In this document: one piece after another, positions 22,641 to 34,745 of the stretch
Layout of the letters: each line of letters opens with the position of its first letter
Numbering within the stretch: the stretch's first letter is position 1
Assembly (NCBI GenBank): GCA_035610365.1
Contig: CM069435.1
Location: 16,977,123-17,041,122, forward strand
Source of the DNA: Aquatica leii
Lineage: Eukaryota; Arthropoda; Insecta; Coleoptera; Lampyridae
DNA: 64,000 nt
Reading direction: 5' to 3'
Position numbers and translations under genes: made by a program
The notes under the pieces: model-generated
Seen by the model: the letters and a program-made list of their open reading frames with translations, nothing else
Databases searched by the model: none
Told to the model about the DNA's origin: nothing

Positions 22641-25600
22641 GTAAACTGTGTTATGTTAAAAATATTTTGTTGTGGTTTTAGTGCTGTAGGAATTTTGCCC
22701 TATGATAAATTTTGAATAATGGATTCCGATAAGGGCATTTCCGAGGGTTTTTGACATTTTAAGTATCTAAATTATCTACACTGACTTTGAATAAATAAAT
22801 TGCGGTCTCGGATATGGTTTTTGTGGGAAATTCATTAGCAACTTTGGAATACTTGTACATGTTCTTTCATCTTGGAAAATTCCTATGAATAATTAATAAG
22901 ACACGCAAAGATAATTGAGAATTGCTCCAGATGCGTGTTCTAAGAACCTATGTTAGATGGGAACATCGAAGCCACCATTTTGATTTCTATGATTGGTAAA
23001 AGCGTTACGATCAAATTAGAGAAACACCCACTGAAACATCTCTACTAACTTCGGGAAGCTTAGCGCGCATGACTTTTTGAACTTATAATATAAAACTGAA
23101 CCAACTATTTGTGGTAAAGGTATAATGTAACAGTTTAATTTTTAGCAGTTTTAGGAAATGTGTGTTGGATGGGCCATTAACTAATTACATATTTGGGAAC
23201 GCAAAATTGTAAGTTCTTTGTTTCTTATATAAAATGTTTTTTTTTGCTTTGAGGTCAGTCGTATGCACGCACGACTAAACGTACATATTACGCAGTGGAC
23301 ATCTTCAGAGCCCGGAACAAACTAATTGACTGCGCCGTAAAGTCTCGCTTTTATAGACATGCCTCCAATCGATAAAATTGGTTTCCAAATCTCCGGTAAA
23401 GGAAAACTATAATCTCGGTAAATATTAAATTTTTAATGGATTCAATGGTTTTGCATTTGGACACGGTTTTGTGTGCGGTCCGCGGGAAACTGATCACTGC
23501 AGGGCACAATATACAAACTTTTGTGTAAATTGGTTTTAGAACTAATTTTTTTTACACCAAAACATCTCAAATTTAACTTATGGTTTATGCTTATGGTTTA
23601 ATTATCATTCCAATATCTGAAAGGCTGAACGGATGCGAGGTGGGTCGTGCGTTTACAATGTTGCTGATCTTTTTTTGTACCTTGTAAAAAATTTTATTTA
23701 AAATGTTTTTGCACAAGAAATTTGATTTATTTAAGTCTCACGAGCAACTGTGCGCGGTGTTTCTATATCGGTTATACATCCAACAACGTTTTCCTAGTTT
23801 TCAAAGCCAAGGTATTTGTTAACCAGTCTTTGTCACTTTTTTGTTTTTGATGATTCTCTCAATTCCGGCAGTTTTATTTACGACGTGTATTACAAAATCT
23901 GTTTTACTTGACATCTTTTTTTATGTATTTTGTAACTTTAGTCCTATGTTATAATCTACTACGTCAATTATATTGGAGAACACACATACTCCTATTTTCA
24001 ATGGAGTAGCTCATGTTAAGGATGTAGCAAGTTCCAAAGCACAATTATCTTTGATTTTAGGATAATTAATTGGCTTACGTTTATGGTGGTTCACTATACT
24101 ATATACCTTTTTGTAACGTTTGATGGTGGAGCCATTTCATACATAGTAACTATGTATAAAAGATAACTGTAAATAAGCTATAACGGCAATCAACGTTGTA
24201 AATTGATTTTACACCCGCGTAATTCAAAATAGTTTTAAATAGAGCTGCGGAATAAAACCACAACATAAAGTTATATACATTCTGTCAAAGTCATTAATTA
24301 ACAAATGGCTTAATTAAAAAAAATTAAATCTAACAATGATTGAGTTATTTTGGCATACAAATATACATTTTTTTACGACTAACAAATAATACGACACGTT
24401 TATTAGCGATTAGGCAACGTTGTGCATTCCTTTTCACTAATTTAATTTCATTTATGTACAAGTTAAAGTCATTTCCGTGTTTATTGTGTCAACAAAATTA
24501 TTAGACACAAAGGTAATATTTGACTTAAATGCTATACTTCCACAGTTCTTGATTAACTTAGCAAAAAAAATGGTAACTTGCACCGCTATTATAAAATTTG
24601 GCAAAATTATTTAAAGTTGTGTGGATGCTATTGCATTAGCTTTAATAGTACGTATATAGTAAAAAAAATGGTTTATAAATTAAATGTTTTAGTAGTATTG
24701 TAATTAAAAGTAAATACAGTTTTGCTTGTGTTGTCCCTTCTTTACACGCCAAATAACTAATCTCTAAAGGCAAAAAAAAAGAAAAAAACACAAAAGAAAA
24801 GAAAAAAAAACACAAAAGAAAAGAAAATAGTTAAATAATCAGATATAGATGTGCAGTTCTAAACACAATAACCAGGCGATGTTTAAAGAGGTGCCGTTAG
24901 CAGTCGGTTAAAAGGAGGGTCCTTGACTTAATTATTTAATGGGCGCCAGATCCTAAATTTCTCACCAAAAGTTCGATTGTCTACGGATCAACTAACAATA
25001 AGTACATTCCATGGGTAACACATTGTTCAAAAAAACTAACTTAGAGATTAACTGATTATAATTATTTCCTCAAAACAGAGAACAAAATATTAATTGTTTT
25101 TTTTTTCAACCGCAAGAAAAGAAAATTATCAAAATTCAACGCAATTAACCTAAATTTTGCACAATTGATTATAGTGACAATTATTAAGCGATAACGCGCC
25201 GAATAACATTAGTACCAATTTTCCCGGGTCATTATATAGAAGGCTCAAACCCGGTGACGCTGCCTCTTACCGTCAAAGCTTACGTGCAAACCCAAATAAA
25301 ATACTTGCGGAAGAATGTCTATACAACTAACATATATATTATAAAAATAATAAGCGATTATATAAAGTTGACAAATATTTAAATTGTAATTTTACAAAGA
25401 CAATCCAGGATAAATAACAGATCTTTCCTTTTCTTTGGCTTGCTTCTTCTTTTTTTTTCGATTAAATCGCGTTCTGCCACCCCAAACTAATTAAAGTATC
25501 TAAATAGGTACTTGAATTTATGCTTCGTAGATTGAATGGTTTGACCACGATTAGCAATCCAATCATTCAAATTTGCCTCATTTGGATGTGAAACACACTC

Positions 25601-26929
25601 GCCGAAGATGGCAATGTGGAGAGTCCGAAAGAGCTTTAAAAACACACAACAAGAACAACAAGATAAGTACCACAGAAACGTAAATTAAAAATAAGATTTA
25701 CCTTCCTGTTGTTCGGAAGCGAAAATAAAGCGATAACTTTGTCAACTCAGTTTTACCGAAGTCATCCGCAATTGCGATTCTATTAGCGTATTTACACTAA
25801 ACTACATACACTAATAATATTCTAAATATTAAAGACTTAGATCCGGAATTCTTCCGATTATGCTTCAATAATTAGGTACGGTTAAAAACGGAATGTTTGA
25901 AAACGTTTTTATCAAGCGTACGCACTTACGCCAGACACCTGTTATCTCTCCACGCTGGTCGATAAAAATTCCCAATAATACGTGCATACGTTTAACATAA
26001 TATAGCTTATAATTTAGCAATAATTCATAGTTTAGAAGTAAATTGTAACATGTGTTATTAAGGAGTTTGCATTTTTGACAGGTTAAGTAATCGAATGAGT
26101 CAAATAACAAAATTACTCATTTTGCAATGACAACACGTGAAAACTAACTAAAGGAAGTCAGTATTTATTAATATCGATTAGTTTTTTATAACTGTGTTTT
26201 TGGTTTATCGACAGTTGCACGATACCAAAATGTTTCTTTGAACATCTCTGATATGGGAACATTATTATTACATATAATTCGTTTGAATTCACATATTGTA
26301 TTACATACACATGATTTCTTAAACTAATAATATTACAGTACAGTAGCGTCGTGGGTTTTTTGTAGTTGGTTTTCAAACGCAGCGATTGGGCATTCCTTGA
26401 CTATGCGATTGATATTGTGCACTTAGGCGCAAGAATGCGTGCAGTGAAATTAAGTTAAATGACCCCAAGTACACATTGGTTTATTTGATCTTTCGTATTG
26501 ATACGAATTTGGTTTAGTAGGCACCACTGTTCGGACGGAAGTTTGAAGCTCATTACACTATCAGCTAGATGTTCGCTAATTTCATCATTCTTTTTTTGTC
26601 TGGTTTTATATTTTGTTTGTTACTGTAGGTAAAGCCAATTTTTTCTTGTCCAGCTCATGTCTGCTATTCTGGGTCACGGCTTGTTTTGTAATTTTTAGAC
26701 ATGACATTGCACGATCAGTTCCAGCAAGGTATATATGTTTTTGGACACCGCTTGGAATATATTTTTTTTGCAGTTTTTATTACAACTTTATTTATAATAG
26801 TTTTCTTTGCCGTAGTTTCAATGAGGTTATGGTAAGAAACTGATTATGGTATAAGTATTATCGGACAATGGTGTGAACGCTGGAAGTTGTCTAATCTTAC
26901 GCGATGGGTTCTATTTGGTGACTTGTCGG
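22641..26929. other. Long AT-rich intergenic stretch
   Basis: No protein signature was recognised. An A-rich tandem tract built from CACAAAAGAAAAGAAAA-like units lies at about 24772-24826. GGGCGCCAGATCC at 24941-24953 matches a motif of the Gypsy LTRs in this window, and AATAAA follows at about 25296. An old LTR is possible but unproven. Confidence 0.35.
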
Positions 26930-27245
26930 CTTAGGTGATAAGTGTAAGGTCAAGGTTATAGTCCTTAGCCCATTTGCCTGAGCGAAAGGTTTTTCTTTGT
27001 TTGGCATCGTATAAAATCTTGAGGTTCGATCCATTGTGCTAATTTATCACCATTATCTTCATTAGACTCATAATCACAAGGATGATGATGGATGTTAAAG
27101 TCGCTTGCGTAAAGAGTCTGATGTTGAAAATTTGGCCATAGAGTGCATACTAAATAGTTATAAGATTTTACTCTTGCCGGTTTAAATAAGAATCGCTATC
27201 ACTATGCGTTTCTTGGACTATTACGACGTCTACGTCTTTTCTATT
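26930..27245 (-). pseudogene. Non-LTR retrotransposon endonuclease fragment
   Basis: In two frames of the minus strand there are KDVDVVIVQETHSDSDS (27181-27240), SDFNIHHHPCDYESNEDNG and DKLAQWIEPQ (about 27012-27110), then DAKQRKTFRSGKWAKDYN (26935-27020). These are, in order, the QETH, GDFNxHH and DxKxxxTFxSxxWxxDYNPD signatures of LINE AP endonucleases. Frameshifts separate them and the GD of GDFN has become SD. No RT follows, so it is a small fragment, distinct from the two Jockey copies. Confidence 0.7.
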
Positions 27246-29539
27246 AGTATTTTGCTTAAAATTTTACTTTTCGCTCGGTTTATGCTTTCAATGTTGAAAT
27301 AGTAAACCTTGATAGAAAGGCCGATTGTGTATTAGTTTTGAAAAAGACCGTCAGATGTCATGTTAGGAGTGTTTCCAATACGTTCATTAGGAGGTCATGG
27401 ATGACAGATCTATTGATTATGCCGTAAGAGTTGACTTTTAGTTTCGTCTGAGACAACTGCAACACATTACTTACTAGGAAAACCAACGAAAAAATAGTCA
27501 TTTACTTATCAACCCCCCTTCAACATATATTTATTTTTCGTTTTTATTAATGTTTTATAAACTACATCTACAAGTTGTTAAAAGTTGTGCTTTTAAGAAA
27601 AACGTTCACATACTAGCATCAAAATTGTCCAAAGAACTTGACGACATTGTTAACGATTTAAGCTTTGGCAGGTATATATTTTCTTAGTTTACTCGTTGCA
27701 AATGCAAAATGTTGTAAATAATTTTTTAAACTGATTTCTCGTTGACTTTTATAAATACATGATATATAGAAAAAGTATAATGTATAATTTGTAAGAAATG
27801 TTAACTTGAGCTGTAATTTTTGAGATCTGAAACTAAACACAGTAATACTAATTATCTGATTGTTTATTCTCCTTATTGTATAATGTAGTTAGGTCTGATT
27901 TGGTTATATAAATCACAAGTAACAAATTAGTCTAACGTTTGCGAGCAATGCGTAAATGTATACCGCAACAAATTTTAACCTAATTAACTGCTGAATTACG
28001 TTAAACGTGTTCTATGTTAAATAAAAACTATATACTTGGTTAATCCATTTTTCGATTTTAAAATTTTATAGTAAAAACTTGTGCGAATATATTTTTCGGC
28101 ATACATTCAAATTCGTTTATTTAAACCGAAACGAATTTAATATGCAAACTTTGTTTTTCTCTACCCGTAAAGTGTCATTTAATGTTTTGCTTGTACCCAT
28201 TAAATTGTTTTGTTAAATAACCCCTTAATATTGTAAATTTTCCCTTGATAACCTTGCATTAATTTATTTCGTTGGGACTGCCATGTTTTTATAACAAACC
28301 GTTACAGTAACATAATTATCAAGGATAGCAAACAACGACGAGAAATTCTACGAGGATGTAAATCTTCTTATAGGTTGGTGTTAATTACATTATCCGTAGA
28401 TTTTCAATGTTGAAACTCTATTCATTACGTTTACCTTTCTTTGCCCGATAAATATCAACGTGCATTGCGACTAAAAAGTGCTAAACATAAAGAAAACGCA
28501 CTTACGCTAATAAAAAATTAAATCTTATAACATACATTAAATGTTAAAAATATATTTAAATTTAACCCTAGGATGCAAAACTGTTCGATATACGACTTTA
28601 CACAACACGGGCTTGGTACACCCGTTTCTATTTGTAGATGTAAATCTGAACAATATTTGCCTTACACTTCAATAAAACTTACATGTATTTACGATAAATT
28701 TTATATTGACTTAATTTTACAAAAATGTTAAATAGTATGAAAAACAAATAGTTTTGGTCGTAAATTGCCGCATACGGTCAATGCGGTACAAACACAATGA
28801 ACAACTCTTTCTCTTTACATCAGTTGCTTTTTAAGCTCTCGAATAAATTTTCACATTTTCTAATTTAATGAAAATTTTTAGTACCGTACTATAAACAAAT
28901 GCGATTCTGACGTGATCATTTTGCTTCCGACACTCGCTGCGACACGGTTAATTGTAGGAAGTTTAATCGGGTAATTGTAAGTACTTTCCTTTTGTTTAAT
29001 TTTACGCCATTGTGTTATTATTACGCTTTTAACGATTGAGATGGTTATTGAATAAAGATTCTCTTTAGTGAAGAGTATTTACATCGTTGTTATCACTACA
29101 GAAGCGATCGCAGGTATGGCGGTTTCCGCCAGTGGTTTTTTTTTTGCTAATTTAAAGTAATTGCAGCAAGTTGACGAAGGTCTGAAGCCTTCCTTTCACC
29201 GTCGTACTTACGGAAAATTTAGTCATTTATATCATATGTAAAGGTGTTTAAAATTTATTGAACCAATTAAGTTTCGGTGCAATCAAAGTTGGGTTGATGA
29301 CCGCAAAGGGTACGTTCGAGAAAGATTTCGGACTTTAACTGTCGATAACTTGTATAGTTTTTTATGTTATTTGCTTATCTTACGCCGTTAGCTTTGTTAC
29401 TTGCTTCTTCTACTTATGTAGCTTTCAATTTATATCGAATTTGAGTATTACTGTTTACGTTCATGACTTGAATCAAACGAGTAACCTTAGTTAGGTTTTA
29501 GATCTACCATTTTTTGAATCTTCCCAAAGTGTTCCTGCA
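27246..29539. other. AT-rich intergenic stretch
   Basis: No coding signature or known repeat recognised. One weak ORF (27658-27840 minus) has no motif. Confidence 0.4.
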
Positions 29540-29940
29540 AATGCTATGTAGATTTTGGTTACAACTAAGCAATCGTCGGATCTACAGTCTGTTCTTTTGA
29601 TCCCTTTATATCGTGTATCCTAAAGATAATCTGCTGTTTTATTATCAGATAATTTACAATTGATTTTAGTCTTCTCGTGTGTTGATATCACGTGTATTTG
29701 TAGACAAAAAACTATTTATTAACTTTAAGTTATATTGTTGGTATATTTTTATTAATCGTTGACCGTTATCATTGATCACGTCTTCTTCGTGCATTCCCAA
29801 TATTTTATTGTTTTTCTGTCTTCTCATTTTAACATAGAGATCTATTCCAATTATTAATTTGTGTATGTTTGGAATTTGATCTGACGTATTCAAAAGGGGT
29901 TTAGTTCGGTGAATCCAAGCTTGCACTCTTCGTAATTGGC
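29540..29940 (-). pseudogene. Second non-LTR endonuclease fragment
   Basis: A minus frame from about 29926 reads GIDLYVKMRRQKNNKILGMH, NDNGQRLIKIYQQYNLK and LINSFL. Past the ORF stop comes SDDCLVVTKIYI (near 29555), where LINE endonucleases have SDHxLVV. The layout is that of the endonuclease 3' half of RTE-like or related elements (GDxNAxxG, NGxxLxxFCxxxxLxIxNTxF, SDHxLV). The catalytic His of SDH is lost. No adjoining RT is seen. Confidence 0.6.
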
Positions 29941-30115
29941 GGGAGTATTAAAAAGAGGTATTTTTTAACAAATAAATATTTTTGGGTTTTGAACCGCGTT
30001 CCATATTTACACTTTTGAAATTTTCAAAAATTTACAATTATTGACGTTTTACAGTCATGTCGCTGTCTTCAGAAAATACTGAAACTAAAGGTATAGGATC
30101 CTGACAAACTTTTAT

Positions 30116-30300
30116 GTTGCGGAACATTTCTTAAACACCGGTCACACAATAAAACTTGAAAAAGCAGCTAAATCCTAAAACTTCTGGCCCAGACTATACA
30201 AGGAAGTCATCGAAATCCAGAAGTACAACAATTTCAATAGGAATAATGGAATCGATCTAGCGCCAATATGGAACAACATGTTCCGGAACACTAATGAATC
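30116..30300 (+). pseudogene. Penelope-like element: C-terminal end of the GIY-YIG endonuclease
   Basis: One plus frame reads VAEHFLNTGHTIKLEKA, a TAA stop, then WPRLYKEVIEIQKYNNF, NRNNGIDLAPIW. AEHxLxxGHxI followed by YKEAIEIxKHxNNFNR is the end of the GIY-YIG endonuclease of Penelope-like elements; the Glu in EAIEI is part of its active site. This piece lies upstream of an RT in the same orientation, the reverse of the RT-then-endonuclease order in one element. Confidence 0.7.
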
Positions 30301-30314
30301 AAAACCACCACGAA

Positions 30315-31020
30315 CCACTGACCCGAACTGCGTAACACAAAGGCCCATCCTCTGGCTAGATACTTATGTACGATTTTACAACCGCTTACGGGAAAAAATA
30401 TCTATCACGTAAAGAATTCCCAGAACTTCGTCTCAAGGATTAAAGAAATTAAATTGGAATCAGAAGACATTTTAGTCAGTTTTGATGTGACATCTCTCTT
30501 CACAATAGTGCCACTACAAACAGCACTAGAGATCATCAAGACTAAAATACGAAAAGAGAATTTGGATAAAGTGCTTAACGGACTAATTGAGCTATGCTTA
30601 AAGTATACTTTTCATTCAACAATATTGTATACAAACAAATTGAAGGAGCAGCTATGGGATCACCACTTTCTCCAGTCATCGCCAATATATTTATGGAAGA
30701 CTTTGAAGAAAGAGCATTAGAAACCGTACCCTCAAACCAAAATGGATATGGATATGTGGAGGATACATTTGTAATTTGGTCTCATGGAGCAGAAACACTA
30801 CACAACTTTCTGGATTACATCAACCAGTTAGATTCCAACATCAAATTTACCATGGAAAAGGAAACAAACAGAAGCATTCCGTTCTTGGACGTACTGGTCA
30901 CTCGAAAGATGGACAACATATTGAGGGATCAAGTATATAGAAAACCGACACATATTGACAGATACCTCAACGAATCACATCATCATCCAGCTCAGAAGTT
31001 TTCAGTTTTAAAATTGGAAA
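30315..31020 (+). pseudogene. Penelope-like reverse transcriptase, truncated and inactivated
   Basis: The frame reads LARYLCTILQPLTGKNIYHV, ILVSFDVTSLFTIVPL, then after a +1 shift near 30600 QIEGAAMGSPLSPVIANIFM, GYGYVEDTFVIWSHG, NRSIPFLDVLV and YRKPTHIDRYLN. SFDVxSLFTxVPL, AMGSPLSPVxAxxxME and YRKPTHxDRYL are signatures of Penelope-like RT. The catalytic YVDD is YVED here. The 3' part stops after ESHHHPAQKFSVL at about 31008, where RTE-like sequence begins. The N-terminal RT0 region is incomplete. Confidence 0.85.
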
Positions 31021-34000
31021 CTGACAAAGAAAGAAAATGGAAAAAATACTAGAAAAAATAAATACAAAATTAAATAAATCAAATGATGTAGATATGAATA
31101 CCAAAATCATAAATATGAAATTAGACAAGATAAGTAAAGAAAACCAACAAATTAAAACACAAAATGAAAAACGAAGGAATTAAGAAGATAATGGCTTCAC
31201 AAACCATAAGACTTGGAATATTTGAAAAAGAGATAAGATAGAAGAAAATTATAACACAAGGGGTAAAAGAAAAATTAATTAAACAAGATTAAAAGTTAGA
31301 AGAAAAAACTAGAATAATTTTTAGAGACATGAAAAATTGAAATAGATATGAAAAAAGAAATCCAAGAAATTTGAAGACTAAGAAGAAAAGTAGAAAAAAA
31401 ACAAAACAGTAGACTAATATTAATTGAATTAACAACATTGGCTAAAAAACAAGAGATACAGAGAGCCACAAATAATTTGAAAGGATAGAATACATGGATA
31501 AATGATGATTATCCAAAACGAGTCCCGGAGGAAAGAAAAAAATTAATACAATATATGATCGAAGCAAGAAAGAAGAGCTACAATGCAAGATTGATATATA
31601 ACAAACTAAAAATTAACAAGGAAATGTAGACAAAACAACTAAAAGAAGAAGACACAAAAGGAAAAACCATCTCAAAATACAACAATGAAAAATTTAAACC
31701 ACGAAAAATATGAACACAAGAAAAATTAAAGAGATAAAGAATGAAATAGAAAATAATTCTAAAGAAAAAAGACAGAAAACTAGAAAAATGAGCGAAAGAT
31801 CACCCCAAAACAAAGATAATAAAGAGAAGAAAACAATTACGAATCACAACAAATTCTGATTACTACAAATGGAAACGACCGTTATGAACTAGAAATTAAG
31901 AAAAAGATACTAAACGTAAAACAGGAAAAAAATGCGAGATCGTGGAAGAGATGAAACTATTATATAAAAATTATGGAGATAAGCAAAATAAAGAAAAAAG
32001 GATTAGGAAGTAAATTACTAATGGATAAATATAAATTATACTACTCATGGCATGAAAAACAAAGAGCAAAAGAGAGAATACGATTAATTATAGTTGAAGA
32101 AGTAGATAATGCAGTAAGTAAATTTTAAGCAATATGAAATAACACTACACGGAAAAATAAGTTTAGTACAAATATGTGCGCCAGTAGAAGGAGCAGAAGA
32201 ACAAGAAATTTTAGACTTCTGCTCCGTTATTCAAATACTACTAGATAAAATTAGAGAAGACAATGATCAAGTAGTGATCATGGGCGACTTGAATGCTAAA
32301 ATTAGAAATGGCGAAAATAAAGTTATGAGTTGCATCAAAAACATGGATAAGAAAGAATTAATAAAAATGGGAAGAAAATGATAGAGTTTTGCCAATTAAA
32401 TGACCCAAAAATTGAAAATACTTACAGGAGACAACCGCTAGAGGATAGATATATATTCGTAGCGGTAGAGAGAAACGCTAGAAGTATAGTTGATTACATA
32501 GTATATACACAAGAAATAAAAAATAAAATAAATCAAATTAAAAGAATACCAGAGGCGGAAATGGACACACAACACAGATTAGTAACAGCAATAATTAAGG
32601 ACACGGAGCTATGGGAAAAGCCAACAGAATATAAAAGAATACTAATACATAGACTAAGAAATGAGGTAACAAGAAGAGATTATCAAGAAAAAACGGACAG
32701 TGAATGAAGTAAACAGGACTAAGTGGAAGAAAATTTAACACTAGAAAAAAATGGAGAACTTTTAGAGAAATAATACATACAATAGCAAGAAAAACCTGTA
32801 AAACAAAAATATGTAAAAACCAGAAAAAAAAATAAAAATAAAAAAACCCGTCACAAACAAAAAAATGTCATGGAAAAGATATCAAGGGACAAAACAAGGA
32901 GTGGACAGACAAAAATACATAAGTAAAAGAAATATAGCAAAGAAAGTGGTACGAGAAGCAAAGAGCTGGGAAGACTTCAAAAAAGATATCGAACAAACAT
33001 CAAAAAAATAACAAAAACTTTTGGCATACTGTAAGAAGTATGAAGGGAAATAAAAAAATAATAATAAAAGGAATAAAAAAACAAAATGAATTAAAAACTG
33101 GTATTAAAAGCACACTAAAATATGAACAGAATTCTTCTCAATGAAATTTGGAATAGAAGTAGGAGCAAATGGGAAGGAGACCACTAGAAATACAGTGGAA
33201 GATAAGGAAATAATTACAGCAAAAGAGAATCTAGAGAATACAAACACAGAAAAACTAGATGAAGCAATGAAAACCATCAAACTACGAAAGGCAATCGAAC
33301 AAGACAAAATAGAATCAAAGATGCTAAATTTCTAGGAGAAAAAGGAAGAAAATGGCTACTAAATATATTTAAGAAAACATGGGAGACAGAAGAAATCTCA
33401 CAAGAGTGGCAAAATAACATTATCATTTCATTTTACAAGAAAGGGGAGTATGCGGACTGTGAAAACTATAGAGCTATATGCCTCTCTACTACCCTCTTTA
33501 AATTATACACGAATATAGTAGAAAGAAGACTGAGAAAATATATTGTTAATAAACTTAAAAAAGAACAGACAGGATTTAGAACAGGAAGACAAACGCACGA
33601 TAATATCCACATATTAAGAAGAGAATAATAGAGAAGAAAGAAGAAAAAAGCAAAGAAATGTTCGTTACATTCATTGACCTTAAAGCAGCTTTCGACTCAA
33701 TGCAGAGGAAAATAATATGGAATATTCTAAAACAACTAACGGTACCAACAAAATTAGTAAAAGTGATAAGAAGTATCTATAAAACAGTAAATTAAATAAT
33801 TAAAATAAATGGAGAATAAACAGACTCTTTCCAGATGGAAGTAGGAATAAAACAGGGCGATAGTCTAAGCCCATTACTCTTTATAGTAATCATAGACAGA
33901 TTCTTAAAAAATACTAGGACAAGAAGCAAACAATGCCAGAAAGAGAAAAGGTATAATAATCTAGTACCAATAAAAATCGACTGCCTACTATATGCAGTGT

Positions 34001-34745
34001 TAGTATCAGATAACCACAATAACATGAAACAGTTGACGAAAATATGGAGTGAAGAAATAGAAAAGCTAGGAATGAAAATTAATATTAAGAAATGTAAAAC
34101 AATGATCATAAATAACAAGAACAAAGAAGAAAATAGAGGAATATATATTAAAGATGAAAAAGTAGAGAATGTAACAACATATGAATATCTTGGAAGTGCA
34201 ATAAGAGAATATGGGAAAATAGATAGGGATGTAAATACCAAGATAAATAAAATTGTTAAAATATATTATGCGTTAAATAAGACAATTTTTAGAAAACGAG
34301 AAATAGACAAGAAAACTAAAATAAGTGTGTATAACACAGTGGTTATACCAATTCTTACATACGCGAGTGAAACGTGGGCATTACAAGATAAACAAGAAGT
34401 AAAATTAATTCGGCAAAGATGAAATTCCTCAGAAGGATTGAGGAAAAACAAAGATGGATAGAAAACGAAACGAAGAAATAAGACAAATGACAAAAAAAAA
34501 CAATAACAACAAAAATAGAAATGAAACAGCTTAATTGGTATGTCACATAATACGAATGAATCAGAATAGATTGGTGATAAAAATAGTACAGATGGGCGGG
34601 GTAGATAAAAACAGAGTAGGAAGACCTAGAAAGGATTAGATACAAAGAATAGAAGAAATCGGAAAAAGAAGAAGGAAGAGGATAGCAGAAATGAGAAATT
34701 TAGCACTGGACCCGTATGGTAAAAGTGAGTATCAGAAGAAATCTA
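31021..34745 (+). pseudogene. A-rich RTE-like non-LTR retrotransposon relic (ORF1, endonuclease, RT)
   Basis: The sequence is exceptionally A-rich on plus. A coiled-coil-like Lys/Glu/Asn-rich start (DKISKENQQIKTQNEKR, to about 31180) resembles ORF1 of such elements. The endonuclease follows at 32125-32720: SLVQICAPVEGAEEQEILDF, VIMGDLNAKIRNGE, SIVDYIVY, DTQHRLV. RT lies at 33340-34425: AFDSMQRKIIWNIL, GIKQGDSLSPLLFIVIIDRF, MKINIKKCKTMIINNK, TYEYLGSAI, ILTYASETWAL. A GRPRKD tail ends near 34740. Where YADD is expected the text is LLYAVLVSDN, so both catalytic Asp residues are gone. Many stops interrupt it. RTE placement is by resemblance; another LINE clade is possible. Confidence 0.8.

Noticed and set aside
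33104-34645. Minus-strand ORFs up to 149 codons
   Set aside because: Antisense shadows of the A-rich RTE-like RT; Ser/Phe/Leu-rich composition is the mirror of Lys/Asn/Glu-rich coding.
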